From: Candidatus Aminicenantota bacterium | GTDB taxonomy: Bacteria; Acidobacteriota; Aminicenantia; Aminicenantales; JAFGBC01 | Assembly: GCA_016933355.1 (NCBI GenBank) | Contig: JAFGBC010000021.1 | Location: forward strand, 1 to 5,350 | Reading direction: 5' to 3' | Length of the DNA: 5,350 nucleotides | In this document: positions 1 to 5,350 of the stretch, piece by piece | How the letters are laid out: the number at the start of each line of letters is the position of its first letter | Numbering within the stretch: position 1 is the first letter of the stretch | Program-made: the position numbers and the translations under genes | The notes under the pieces: generated by a model | Databases searched by the model: none | Seen by the model: the letters and a program-made list of their open reading frames with translations, nothing else | Told to the model about the DNA's origin: nothing

Positions 1-1837
1 AGGTCATCTGTAGGGTGCGCTCCTCGGTGGCCGGCCGGCCTTCCAGGAGATGCCCGGTGGAATCGAAATGGCGGCCGGGCAACGATTCGGTCCGCGAGAT
101 CTTCAGGATTTCCGGCCGGGCCGAAAGCTCGGCTTCAAAGGCGTCCGCCGCCGACCCGAGGGCGTTGGCCCGGCCGAGGACGACGACGTGATCACGGTCG
201 AATCCCAGGGGCCGGCGGTTGAAATAATCCATCTGCCGGGCGATGACGCTCGTTCCGAAAATGACGGCGAAGCCGACGGCGAATTGAACCAGGACGAGCG
301 TTCGCCGCAGGATCGCGTGTCCCTTGCCCCGGACCGCAAACCGCCCCTTGATGGTGGCCTGGGGAGCGAAGGAAGACAAAAAGATCGCCGGATACATCCC
401 GGCCGCCAGCCCGACGAAAAGAACGATGGCGGCCAGCAAGGCCGGAAAGCCTCCGGCCAAGACATCATTGAAGACCAGAGGCCTCTGGGCCAGACGGCCG
501 AAGGCGGGGACGAAGAGGGCGATCGCCGCGAGGGCCAAAACGAGAGCGGTCAGGCTGAGAAGCAGCGACTCGCCGAGAAACTGGGCGACGAGCTGCCGCC
601 GACGGGAGCCGAGGACCTTGCGCAGACCCACCTCCCGAGAGCGATGGGCGAAGCGGGCCGTGGCCAGGTTCATGAAATTGATGGCGGCGATGAGGAGGAT
701 GAAGAAAGCGACCGCCGACAGCAGCTTCAAATGGGCCGCGTTCCCCTTGAGGCTGAGGTTGTCGGCCACGGATGAGCTCAGGTGGATGTCCGTCAGGGCC
801 TCGAGACGGAAACCGAAGCGGCGGCCCTCCTGGGAATAGTACGCGTCGTAATCCTTCCCCGTATCGGCGAAAAATTGCGGCCCGTACCGGCGGCGGGTGA
901 GGTCCGGAAGCTTGGCCGCCAGGTCCTCCGCGGAAGCATTCGGTCGGAGAAGGACATACGTGAAATAGGTATTCTGGGTCCAACGCACTCCGGCTGCCGT
1001 TCGGGTCGAGACGAGCGAGGCGAGAATCTCGAACCGGAAATGCGTATTGGGAGGCGGGTCGGCCATGATCCCGGTGACCTTGAAATCCATATTCAAGTCG
1101 CGGAAGGTCAGGGTTTGACCGAGGGGATCATCCCGGCCGAAATATTTTTCGGCCACGCTCTTGGCGATGACGACCGTTCCGGGATCCCGAAGAGCCGTTT
1201 CGGGATCGCCCTGGAGGAAGGGAAAGGAGAAAATGCGGAAAAACGCGGCGTCGGCGAATTTGACGCCCGTTTCGACGAGGGATTTGTCCCGGGCGGAGAT
1301 GACGTATTCCCTCGGCCAGGGACTGTAGCGGGCCGCGGCCTCGACCTCCGGAATGTCGGCGGCCAGGGCTTCGGCCAGCGGCGGAGGCGTCCAGGCGCCC
1401 TGGCCGCCGTCGGATTCGTTTTGGAAATCGAAGTAGACCCGGAAGATCCTGTCCGCCTTCTCATGAAACCGGTCGTAACTCTTCTCGTGCGCCACGAAGA
1501 GCCCGATCAGGACGCTGCAGGCCATCCCCGCGGCCAAACCGGCGATATTGATGAAGGAAAAAGCCGGATGGCGGTTCATGAGCCGCAGGGCGACGGTCAG
1601 GTAATTTTTTAACATCGTCAATCTCCAGGAAGCGAAATGGCGGAAGAAGGAAGGCAGGGACCGTAGGACGAAAAGCCGATACCAGCGGCGCGCCCGGGCC
1701 GGCCCGTCCGAAACCGCCCGGCGCTGGAATTCCTCGGCCACATCCCCGGCGATAGCCGAGGCCTCGCCGTGATTGGCCGCCGCTTCGAGGAGGCGCTCGA
1801 AGGGCCGGGGCGGTCGCGGCGCGGCGTTCGGTCTCAT
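1..1837 (-). CDS. FtsX/MacB-type ABC transporter permease with N-terminal permease-prefix domain (partial, 3' end outside window)
   Basis: Membrane permease of the MacB/FtsX class, which works with a separate cytoplasmic ATPase to drive export or envelope processes; the substrate is unknown. The frame is open for 612 residues from the ATG at 1837 and runs off the left edge. Residues about 10-72 form a soluble prefix (FERLLEAA, then GDVAEEFQRRA, then ARRWYRLFVLRSLPSFF) resembling the 'permease prefix domain 2' of such transporters. TM1 is about 93-116, followed by a SYDRFHEKADRIFRV motif and the periplasmic MacB_PCD-like domain (about 117-370). TM2 is about 371-393; a coupling segment SREVGLRKVLGSRRRQLV lies at 400-417; TM3-TM5 fall at about 423-446, 463-487 and 510-533. 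The second periplasmic domain is cut by the window; the family is usually 800-880 residues with a prefix. The start lies 5 bases after the padR stop, implying translational coupling. An in-frame ATG at 1615, preceded by GGAG, could start a prefixless form, but the recognisable prefix favours 1837. Confidence 0.93.
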   Translation of the reverse strand, partial: MRPNAAPRPPRPFERLLEAAANHGEASAIAGDVAEEFQRRAVSDGPARARRWYRLFVLRSLPSFFRHFASWRLTMLKNYLTVALRLMNRHPAFSFINIAGLAAGMACSVLIGLFVAHEKSYDRFHEKADRIFRVYFDFQNESDGGQGAWTPPPLAEALAADIPEVEAAARYSPWPREYVISARDKSLVETGVKFADAAFFRIFSFPFLQGDPETALRDPGTVVIAKSVAEKYFGRDDPLGQTLTFRDLNMDFKVTGIMADPPPNTHFRFEILASLVSTRTAAGVRWTQNTYFTYVLLRPNASAEDLAAKLPDLTRRRYGPQFFADTGKDYDAYYSQEGRRFGFRLEALTDIHLSSSVADNLSLKGNAAHLKLLSAVAFFILLIAAINFMNLATARFAHRSREVGLRKVLGSRRRQLVAQFLGESLLLSLTALVLALAAIALFVPAFGRLAQRPLVFNDVLAGGFPALLAAIVLFVGLAAGMYPAIFLSSFAPQATIKGRFAVRGKGHAILRRTLVLVQFAVGFAVIFGTSVIARQMDYFNRRPLGFDRDHVVVLGRANALGSAADAFEAELSARPEILKISRTESLPGRHFDSTGHLLEGRPATEERTLQMT

Positions 1838-1842
1838 GATCG

Positions 1843-2169
1843 TCAGCTCTTTTCGAGGGCCAGGACGGCGTCCTTGTCCCACAGCTTGGTCTTCAGCTCG
1901 GCGGCGGCCTTCAGGGCGGCCAGCCCGTACGGGGTGATCCGGTAGCAGTTCTTGCTGCGCCCGCCGCGGACGGGAGTGGGGCCGGCGACCGTCTTTCTCA
2001 CGTAAGATAGCCTTTCCAGCTTGGCCAGGGCGCTGTAGAGGGTCCCGTAAGGGGGGAGTCGGTCGGTCTGGCGGGAGAGATGGTCTCGGATCGAGACGCC
2101 GTAGGCGTCGTCCTTGAGCCGCCAGACGGCCCAGAGGACCATTTCCTCGGTCAGGTTGAGGTCTTTCAT
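1843..2169 (-). CDS. PadR-family transcriptional regulator
   Basis: Small 108-residue winged-helix repressor. Residues 1-60 carry the PadR helix-turn-helix, including LTEEMVLWAVWRLKDDAYGV (6-25) and PPYGTLYSALAKLERLSYV (39-57), the recognition-helix signature. Residues 69-85 (GGRSKNCYRITPYGLAA) form the wing and the start of the dimerisation helix; the C-terminal helix is short, as in the compact PadR subclass. I chose the ATG at 2169 because AGGAG lies 5 bases upstream and the protein then begins as PadR proteins do; an in-frame ATG at 2277 would add 36 residues that look like translated intergenic DNA. It is first in an operon with the prefix permease, a very common pairing in which PadR represses its transporter until an effector binds. 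The effector is unknown. It may also act on the divergent permease, whose promoter is about 100 bases from its start. Confidence 0.93.
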   Translation of the reverse strand: MKDLNLTEEMVLWAVWRLKDDAYGVSIRDHLSRQTDRLPPYGTLYSALAKLERLSYVRKTVAGPTPVRGGRSKNCYRITPYGLAALKAAAELKTKLWDKDAVLALEKS

Positions 2170-2174
2170 CTCCG

Positions 2175-2179
2175 CTCCT
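2175..2179 (-). promoter_or_regulatory. Ribosome binding site of the PadR gene
   Basis: AGGAG on the minus strand, 5 bases before the ATG at 2169. It decides the start: the upstream in-frame ATG at 2277 has no comparable site. Confidence 0.7.
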
Positions 2180-2183
2180 CGCC

Positions 2184-2212
2184 CATATATACGAAATACC
2201 GGAGAAATGGTT
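2184..2212 (-). promoter_or_regulatory. AT-rich patch upstream of padR; candidate -10 or PadR operator
   Basis: On the minus strand this patch reads ATTTCTCCGGTATTTC followed by GTATATATGG, an AT-rich island in GC-rich DNA just upstream of the padR ribosome binding site. TATATA (2186-2191) could be a -10 box, but no good -35 lies 16-18 bases upstream, and the implied transcript start falls almost on the ribosome binding site. The short tandem GTATTTC/GTATATA could instead belong to an operator, since PadR proteins often bind AT-rich sites near their own start. Both readings are tentative. Confidence 0.25.
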
Positions 2213-2270
2213 GCCTCTCGCCTCGGATTTATTTTGGCGGGCGGCTTTTGCCGCGCGCCGGCCCACGTCC

Positions 2271-2300
2271 TTGACATCGTTTCCTCGGCCAGAATACCAT
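2271..2300 (+). promoter_or_regulatory. Sigma70-type promoter for the rightward permease
   Basis: A perfect -35 box TTGACA (2271-2276) is followed after 18 bases by TACCAT (2295-2300), which matches the -10 consensus at 4 of 6 positions. The expected transcript start is near 2307, giving a leader of about 37 bases before the ATG at 2344. The promoter covers the earlier in-frame ATG at 2299, so that codon would not be transcribed; this supports the downstream start. Confidence 0.5.
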
Positions 2301-2330
2301 GGGCCCTTGGTCGTTAGCGCCGTTGTCTCC

Positions 2331-2336
2331 GGGGAG
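2331..2336 (+). promoter_or_regulatory. Ribosome binding site of the rightward permease
   Basis: GGGGAG lies 7 bases before the ATG at 2344. This decides the start in favour of 2344 over the in-frame ATG at 2299, which would add 15 residues (MGPWSLAPLSPGSVF) not expected in the family. Confidence 0.75.
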
Positions 2337-2343
2337 TGTTTTC

Positions 2344-4707
2344 ATGATTGGACGTGCGTTGAAAGCCGCCGTTCGCAACGCCCGGCGTCATAAAACCGCC
2401 TCTTTCATCAATATCGCGGGGATGGCCGTCGGGCTGGCTTGCGCCCTCTTGATCTTCTTGTGGGTCAGCGATGAGCGGAGCGTGGACGGTTTCCACGCCA
2501 ACGGGAACGAGATCTGCCGCGTCCTCCAGCGCGTGAGCTATTCAGGCCGGGAATTGACGGTCGCCGTGACCCCGGGCCCGCTCGGACCCGCCCTACAAGC
2601 CGAGATCCCGGAGATCGTCCAGGCCTGCCGGCTGAGACGGGTCGAAATGAAATTCGCCCTGGGGGAGCGGTGGCTGACCGAATCGGCCGCCCTGGCCGAC
2701 GCCTCGTTCCTGGAGATGTTCTCGTTCCCCCTGATCCAGGGAGACCCGGCCGGGGCCCTGGCCGATCCCCGCTCCATCGTCCTATCGGAGGATATGGCCC
2801 GGAAGTACTTTCCCGCGGGAGAGGCCCTCGGACGAACGCTCCGGGCCGAGGGACGGATCGAATTCCGCGTCGGCGGCGTGATGAGAACGCCCCCGAGGAA
2901 TTCCATCCTTCGGACGGACTTCGTCATACCCTTCGCCTTCGCCCGGGAACTGGGCTTTCCCATCGACGCCTGGGACGACAGCCGCTTCACGACCTTCGTC
3001 CAGATGGGGAAAGGCGCGCCCCCGGCGGCCGTCGCCGGGAAGATCTCCGAATATCTGAGCGATAAGCCGACGTTGGGGCAGGGCGGGACGCTCGACCTCC
3101 AGCCGCTCCGGGCGATCTACCTCCATCCCGGCCTGGCCGGCGAGCCCTTCTCCTTGGGCGACATCCGCGCCGTGCGCGTCTTTTCCCTGGCGGCGCTGTT
3201 CATCCTTCTCATCGCCTGCGTCAATTTCATGAACCTGACGACCGCTTCCTCGGCCCGCCGGGCCAGGGAAGTGGGCGTGCGGAAGGTCTCCGGGGCCGTC
3301 CGCGGGCAGTTGATCGGACAATTTTACGGCGAAAGCCTCCTGCTGACCGCCGTTTCCTTCGCCGCGGCCGTCGGGCTGGCCGCGCTCCTGCTCCCTCTCT
3401 TCAACACCATCGCCGCCAAGGAGCTCACGTTCGGGCTTTTGGCCTCGTCCGGCCCGGCCGCCCTCGTCGCCGGCTTCGTCGCGCTGACCGGACTGCTGGC
3501 CGGAAGCTATCCCGCCCTTTTCCTGTCCAAGTTCCAACCGGCCAAGGTCTTGAAGGGAGAGCTGTCCCTGGGCGCCCGCGGACGCGCGTTCCGGAGGGTC
3601 TTGTGCGTTTTTCAGTTCTCCCTCTCCATCCTGCTCCTGGTCGCCACCGTCTTCGTCCGCGACCAGCTCGTCTTCATGAGGAGCCATCAAACCGGGTACG
3701 ACAAGGAGCAGGTCCTGACCATCGCCATGGGGGAGGAGACGCGCGCTCGCTTCGAGGCCATCCGCGAGGAACTGCTTCGCCATCCGGACGTCCTGGGGGC
3801 CGCCGCAGCCGCCAACGTTCCGACACGGGGATACATGTACTCGAACAGCTTGTGGGATTGGCCCGGGAAGAACCCCCGGGAGGAGATCCTGATGCGGGGG
3901 ACCTGCGCCGACGTCGGATACTTCGGCCTCCTGGGGATGGAGATCCTGCGCGGCCGGGATTTCGTCGAGTCCGCCGACATCGACACGAACATCCAGTGGA
4001 TCATCAACGAGGAAGCGGCCCGGGTTATGGGCCTCGAGGACCCGGTCGGCCGGCCGCTGACCCAAGGCGGGGAATTCAAGGGAACGATCGTCGGGGTGGT
4101 GAAGGATTATCATTTCACGGCCTTGAAAGAGAGGATCGACCCCCTGGTCATCGGCTACAACCCTCCGCTGAGCCGGTTCCTTTTCGCCAAGGTCCGTCCC
4201 GGGAACGTCTCGGGCGCGCTCCGGGCCATCGAAGAGGTCTGGAGGAAGCTCGCCCCGCAGGACGAATTCCGCTATCGTTTCCTCGTCGACGCGGTGGACG
4301 CCCTCTACCGCTCCGAGGAACGGATCGGGGCCGTCCTCCTCGCCTTTTCGGCCCTGTCCATGCTGGTCGCCTGCCTCGGGCTGTTCGGCCTGGCGTCCTT
4401 CCTGGCTGAACAGCGGACCAAGGAGATCGGTATCCGCAGGGTCCTGGGGGCCTCGACGGCGCGGGTCATCCTTCAGTTTTCCCGCGAGTTCGTTTGGGGG
4501 CTGGCCGCGGCGAACGCCATCGCGTGGCCGGCGGGGTTCTACTTCGTCCAGAAGTGGCTGAGAGGCTACGCCTATAGGATCACGGTGGGCCCCGGCCCGT
4601 TCCTCTTCGCCGCCGGCCTGACCCTCACCGTAGCTCTTTTGACGGTCGGCTTCCGTTTCTCCCGCGCCGCTTCGGCCCGCCCGGCGAAAATCCTGAAGCA
4701 TGAGTAA
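2344..4707 (+). CDS. FtsX/MacB-type ABC transporter permease, complete, without prefix domain
   Basis: Complete 787-residue inner-membrane permease. TM1 is about 19-41 (FINIAGMAVGLACALLIFLW), then SVDGFHANGNEICRV and the first MacB_PCD-like periplasmic domain (about 42-275). TM2 is about 278-298 (with NFMNL); a coupling segment REVGVRKVSGAVRGQLIGQF lies at 308-327; TM3-TM5 are about 330-352, 369-394 and 417-437. The second periplasmic domain spans about 438-658. TM6-TM8 are about 661-686, 714-736 and 750-770, with a second coupling segment TKEIGIRRVLGASTARVI at 692-709. The protein ends ARPAKILKHE, a usual C-terminus for this group. This is the duplicated two-FtsX-domain layout of about 800 residues, unlike the four-TM MacB. 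It is a paralogue of the leftward permease: both share FSFP..QGDP..AL.DP and FILLIA.(V/I)NFMNL. It has its own promoter and divergent orientation. A cytoplasmic ATPase of the LolD/MacB type would be needed and is not encoded here. The substrate cannot be inferred. Confidence 0.95.
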   Translation: MIGRALKAAVRNARRHKTASFINIAGMAVGLACALLIFLWVSDERSVDGFHANGNEICRVLQRVSYSGRELTVAVTPGPLGPALQAEIPEIVQACRLRRVEMKFALGERWLTESAALADASFLEMFSFPLIQGDPAGALADPRSIVLSEDMARKYFPAGEALGRTLRAEGRIEFRVGGVMRTPPRNSILRTDFVIPFAFARELGFPIDAWDDSRFTTFVQMGKGAPPAAVAGKISEYLSDKPTLGQGGTLDLQPLRAIYLHPGLAGEPFSLGDIRAVRVFSLAALFILLIACVNFMNLTTASSARRAREVGVRKVSGAVRGQLIGQFYGESLLLTAVSFAAAVGLAALLLPLFNTIAAKELTFGLLASSGPAALVAGFVALTGLLAGSYPALFLSKFQPAKVLKGELSLGARGRAFRRVLCVFQFSLSILLLVATVFVRDQLVFMRSHQTGYDKEQVLTIAMGEETRARFEAIREELLRHPDVLGAAAAANVPTRGYMYSNSLWDWPGKNPREEILMRGTCADVGYFGLLGMEILRGRDFVESADIDTNIQWIINEEAARVMGLEDPVGRPLTQGGEFKGTIVGVVKDYHFTALKERIDPLVIGYNPPLSRFLFAKVRPGNVSGALRAIEEVWRKLAPQDEFRYRFLVDAVDALYRSEERIGAVLLAFSALSMLVACLGLFGLASFLAEQRTKEIGIRRVLGASTARVILQFSREFVWGLAAANAIAWPAGFYFVQKWLRGYAYRITVGPGPFLFAAGLTLTVALLTVGFRFSRAASARPAKILKHE

Positions 4708-4768
4708 GGAACGCCGGCCGGCGGTTCGCCGGTGACAAGAGGGTTCCGCGTGATCGCCTGAGCGGCGA
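4708..4768 (+). terminator. GC-rich hairpins after the permease stop (possible transcript end, no T-run)
   Basis: Starting at the first base after the TAA, GGAAC (4708-4712) can pair with GTTCC (4743-4747), enclosing a stronger stem CCGGCG-GTT-CGCCGG (4718-4732). A second stem, TCGCC-TGAGC-GGCGA, follows at 4754-4768. No run of T follows either, so this is not a classical intrinsic terminator; it could stabilise the 3' end of the mRNA or simply reflect high GC. Confidence 0.3.
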
Positions 4769-4810
4769 CGGGCCCCACGCCAAGTTCTACGGGAAAAAGG
4801 GGAGAAGATC

Positions 4811-4838
4811 TGGCTCGGAAGCAAGGATTCGAACCTTA
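4811..4838 (-). tRNA. 3'-terminal fragment of a tRNA gene (T-arm, acceptor 3' strand, CCA)
   Basis: Read on the minus strand: UAAGG (4838-4834), T-loop UUCGAAU (4833-4827), CCUUG (4826-4822) closing the T-stem with one wobble pair, acceptor 3' strand CUUCCGA (4821-4815), discriminator G (4814) and encoded CCA (4813-4811). Upstream there is no variable loop, anticodon arm or D-arm, and the expected 5' acceptor strand (UCGGAAG) is absent from the bases where it should lie. This is a truncated remnant of about 28 bases, not a working tRNA. Position 72 is A and 73 is G, as in tRNA-Gln or tRNA-Asn, but that is too little to name it. Such fragments are typically left when an element integrates into a tRNA 3' end, or when an insertion cuts the gene. 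The next recognisable sequence on the right is the IS21-like end. Confidence 0.72.
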
Positions 4839-4859
4839 TTGTGTGTGATAAGGGAGAAG

Positions 4860-4897
4860 TGGACGGAATGATCGACCGGAGATGGACAGAAAAATCG
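4860..4897 (+). repeat. Diverged direct repeat pair, 23-base period, at the IS left end
   Basis: TGGACGGAATGATCG (4860-4874) and TGGACAGAAAAATCG (4883-4897) match at 12 of 15 positions with a period of 23 bases. The family's element ends often contain several such transposase-binding repeats, so these are probably IstA binding sites retained in the remnant. Confidence 0.6.
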
Positions 4898-4930
4898 TCG
4901 AAAATACCCGTGAAAATCGCGGGGCAGAAT

Positions 4931-4953
4931 CCTGTAGGATATCCGCCTACAGG
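4931..4953 (+). repeat. Perfect 8-bp inverted repeat just before the istA ribosome binding site
   Basis: CCTGTAGG (4931-4938) and CCTACAGG (4946-4953) are exact reverse complements separated by 7 bases. In RNA this is a stable hairpin whose 3' arm runs directly into the ribosome binding site. It could limit transposase translation from read-through transcripts, as is known for several IS families, or be a DNA site for a dimeric protein. Confidence 0.6.
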
Positions 4954-4959
4954 GAGGAG
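4951..4959 (+). promoter_or_regulatory. Strong ribosome binding site of the istA remnant
   Basis: AGGGAGGAG lies a few bases before the ATG at 4962 and 11 bases before the ATG at 4971. Its first three bases form part of the preceding inverted repeat, so hairpin formation could affect its access. Confidence 0.5.
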
Positions 4960-4961
4960 AC

Positions 4962-5190
4962 ATGCTCCGAATGAACCAGATCGACCAAATCAAGGAACTT
5001 CAGAGACAGGGACTGGGGCCGCAGGAGATCGCCTCACGGCTCAGGCTCAACCGCAAGATCGTAGCCAAGGAGAGGCTATCTGGAGCTTGTCTGGCCGCCG
5101 GGTGAATCCCAAGCGGACTTCGGGGAGGCCGACCCTCCGGCCGGGTTCTTTCCCGATCGCCCGGCCGAAAAGGAAATTCTTATAAACTAA
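4962..5190 (+). pseudogene. istA: istA transposase remnant (IS21 family), internal deletion plus frameshift
   Basis: The first frame (4962-5105) encodes 47 residues. MNQIDQIKELQRQGLGPQEI begins at residue 4, followed by ASRLRLNRKIVAK, which is the N-terminal helix-turn-helix of IS21 IstA proteins. After residue 36 it degenerates to ERLSGACLAAG and stops. In the +1 frame, 5071-5133 reads RGYLELVWPPGESQADFGEAD, the start of the IstA rve/DDE catalytic domain, with the first catalytic Asp in QADFG. That frame is closed upstream by a TAG at 5062-5064 and runs on to a TAA at 5188-5190, but beyond GEAD it no longer resembles IstA. In intact IstA (roughly 340-520 residues) the two pieces are separated by many tens of residues, so the junction near 5067-5072 is an internal deletion that also shifts the frame. 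The HTH peptide could still be made from the intact start, but I would treat the locus as dead. Confidence 0.75.
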
Positions 5191-5194
5191 ACCC

Positions 5195-5209
5195 TCTCCC
5201 CCAAGGAGA
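5195..5209 (-). terminator. Short hairpin downstream of the CPBP-like gene (weak candidate)
   Basis: On the minus strand TCTCC-TTGGG-GGAGA forms a 5-bp stem followed by GGGTTTAGTTT. The stem is short and the T-rich tract interrupted, and it lies about 37 bases past the stop at 5246. It may end the minus-strand transcript. Confidence 0.25.
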
Positions 5210-5245
5210 TGGCGCAACTCGAAGATAACCTTGATTCAGATAGTG

Positions 5246-5350
5246 TTATTTTCCGGCATAGATAATATATCCAAGAATTATGCTGATGATATTTACGGTT
5301 GAATGGGCAAAGACCGCTTCCAGGGCGGATCTCTTACGTAAATAAACCAA
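5246..5350 (-). CDS. C-terminus of a CPBP-family (CAAX-protease/Abi-like) intramembrane metalloprotease, partial
   Basis: The last 34 residues of a protein entering from the right edge, ending in TAA at 5248-5246. It reads LVYLRKRSALEAVFAHSTVN and then a hydrophobic helix IISIILGYIIYAGK. The AHSTVN segment fits the HxxxN motif of the last conserved block in CPBP membrane proteases, normally preceded by a glycine/leucine-rich helix and a [YF]LRT-type turn and followed by a final membrane helix, as here. The family includes prenyl-protein proteases, bacteriocin-immunity proteins and proteins of unknown role, so no specific function is claimed. The codons are AT-richer than those of the permeases, in keeping with the composition change, and the gene faces the IS remnant convergently. 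With only the C-terminus visible, another multi-spanning membrane protein is possible. Confidence 0.6.
   Translation of the reverse strand: MVYLRKRSALEAVFAHSTVNIISIILGYIIYAGK

Larger units (their letters stand above)
4841..5190 (+). mobile_element. Left end and internally deleted body of an IS21-family insertion sequence
   Basis: Three parts in the expected order support this. First is a likely left end starting TGTGTGTGATAAGGG near 4841, with two diverged 15-base direct repeats 23 bases apart (4860 and 4883); IS21 members carry multiple repeats of this kind before istA. Second is the IstA N-terminal helix-turn-helix (from 4962 or 4971). Third is the piece of IstA that contains the first catalytic aspartate (5071-5133). 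The region between HTH and catalytic domain, the rest of the catalytic domain, the whole of istB and the right end are missing. The exact outer borders are uncertain: the left border is placed at the TG after the tRNA fragment, and the right one at the stop of the last recognisable frame. It cannot transpose on its own. Confidence 0.7.

Noticed and set aside
50..1612. Plus-strand open frames of 241, 171 and 276 residues
   Set aside because: They lie opposite the leftward permease, whose frame is open over the whole span and matches the FtsX/MacB pattern. The plus-strand products are low-complexity and match no family.
2170..2277. N-terminal extension of PadR by 36 residues from the ATG at 2277
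   Set aside because: There is no good ribosome binding site, the extension does not look like protein, and the ATG at 2169 has AGGAG at ideal spacing with a normal PadR N-terminus.
3603..4409. A 268-residue plus-strand open frame inside the permease gene
   Set aside because: It is the shifted frame of the permease, dominated by Arg, Pro and Gly with no membrane segments or motifs.
4718..4732. Classical intrinsic terminator for the rightward permease
   Set aside because: The stem is good but no T-run follows, so it is kept only as a low-confidence transcript-end candidate.
2782..4824. A 680-residue open frame on the minus strand opposite the rightward permease
   Set aside because: It is antisense to a clear permease, is rich in Gly, Arg, Asp and Gln without any domain pattern, and arises because high-GC codons rarely give stops in the complementary frame.
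4811..4900. A complete tRNA on the minus strand
   Set aside because: Only the T-arm and 3' acceptor strand with CCA are present; there is no matching 5' acceptor strand, D-arm or anticodon arm in the required interval.
4841..5185. A 114-residue plus-strand open frame across the IS remnant
   Set aside because: The recognisable IstA pieces are in the other two frames; this frame gives a Pro/Arg-rich product and starts in the likely IS terminus.
1..5350. CRISPR array, toxin-antitoxin pair, riboswitch or phage gene
   Set aside because: No regularly spaced identical repeats, no paired small genes with suitable motifs and no conserved leader structure were seen on either strand.

Overview
The window is GC-rich bacterial DNA up to about position 5180 and visibly AT-richer after that. 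Its core is two FtsX/MacB-type ABC transporter permease genes transcribed away from each other. A PadR-family repressor gene shares an operon with the left one. High GC, a PadR regulator and a permease carrying an N-terminal 'permease prefix' together suggest Acidobacteriota or a related phylum such as Aminicenantota. That placement is a guess from gene style; the window holds no taxonomic marker.

Layout. 1-1837 (minus) is the first 612 residues of a permease with a prefix domain of about 70 residues, running off the left edge. 1843-2169 (minus) is a 108-residue PadR regulator whose stop lies 5 bases before the permease start. 2170-2343 is the divergent intergenic region, with a good promoter and ribosome binding site for the rightward gene. 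2344-4707 (plus) is a complete 787-residue permease without the prefix. No ATPase gene is visible, so the ATP-binding partner must be encoded elsewhere.

The 4708-5350 stretch is a junction zone. It holds, in order: a GC-rich hairpin region; the 3' end of a tRNA gene (T-arm, 3' acceptor strand and CCA, minus strand) with no tRNA body; the left end of an IS21-family insertion sequence with diverged direct repeats; a perfect 8-bp inverted repeat; and an istA remnant. In the remnant, the N-terminal helix-turn-helix is joined out of frame to the start of the DDE catalytic domain. Last comes the C-terminus of a CPBP (CAAX-protease-like) membrane protein on the minus strand, entering from the right edge in AT-rich DNA.

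How it fits together. The PadR protein probably represses its own operon and perhaps the divergent paralogous permease, giving effector-responsive control of one or two export or membrane-remodelling permeases. The tRNA fragment, IS remnant and composition change suggest that DNA right of about 4840 belongs to an integrated or repeatedly rearranged segment. No clearly new biological system was found. The most informative points are the tRNA-fragment/IS21 junction and the internally deleted transposase.
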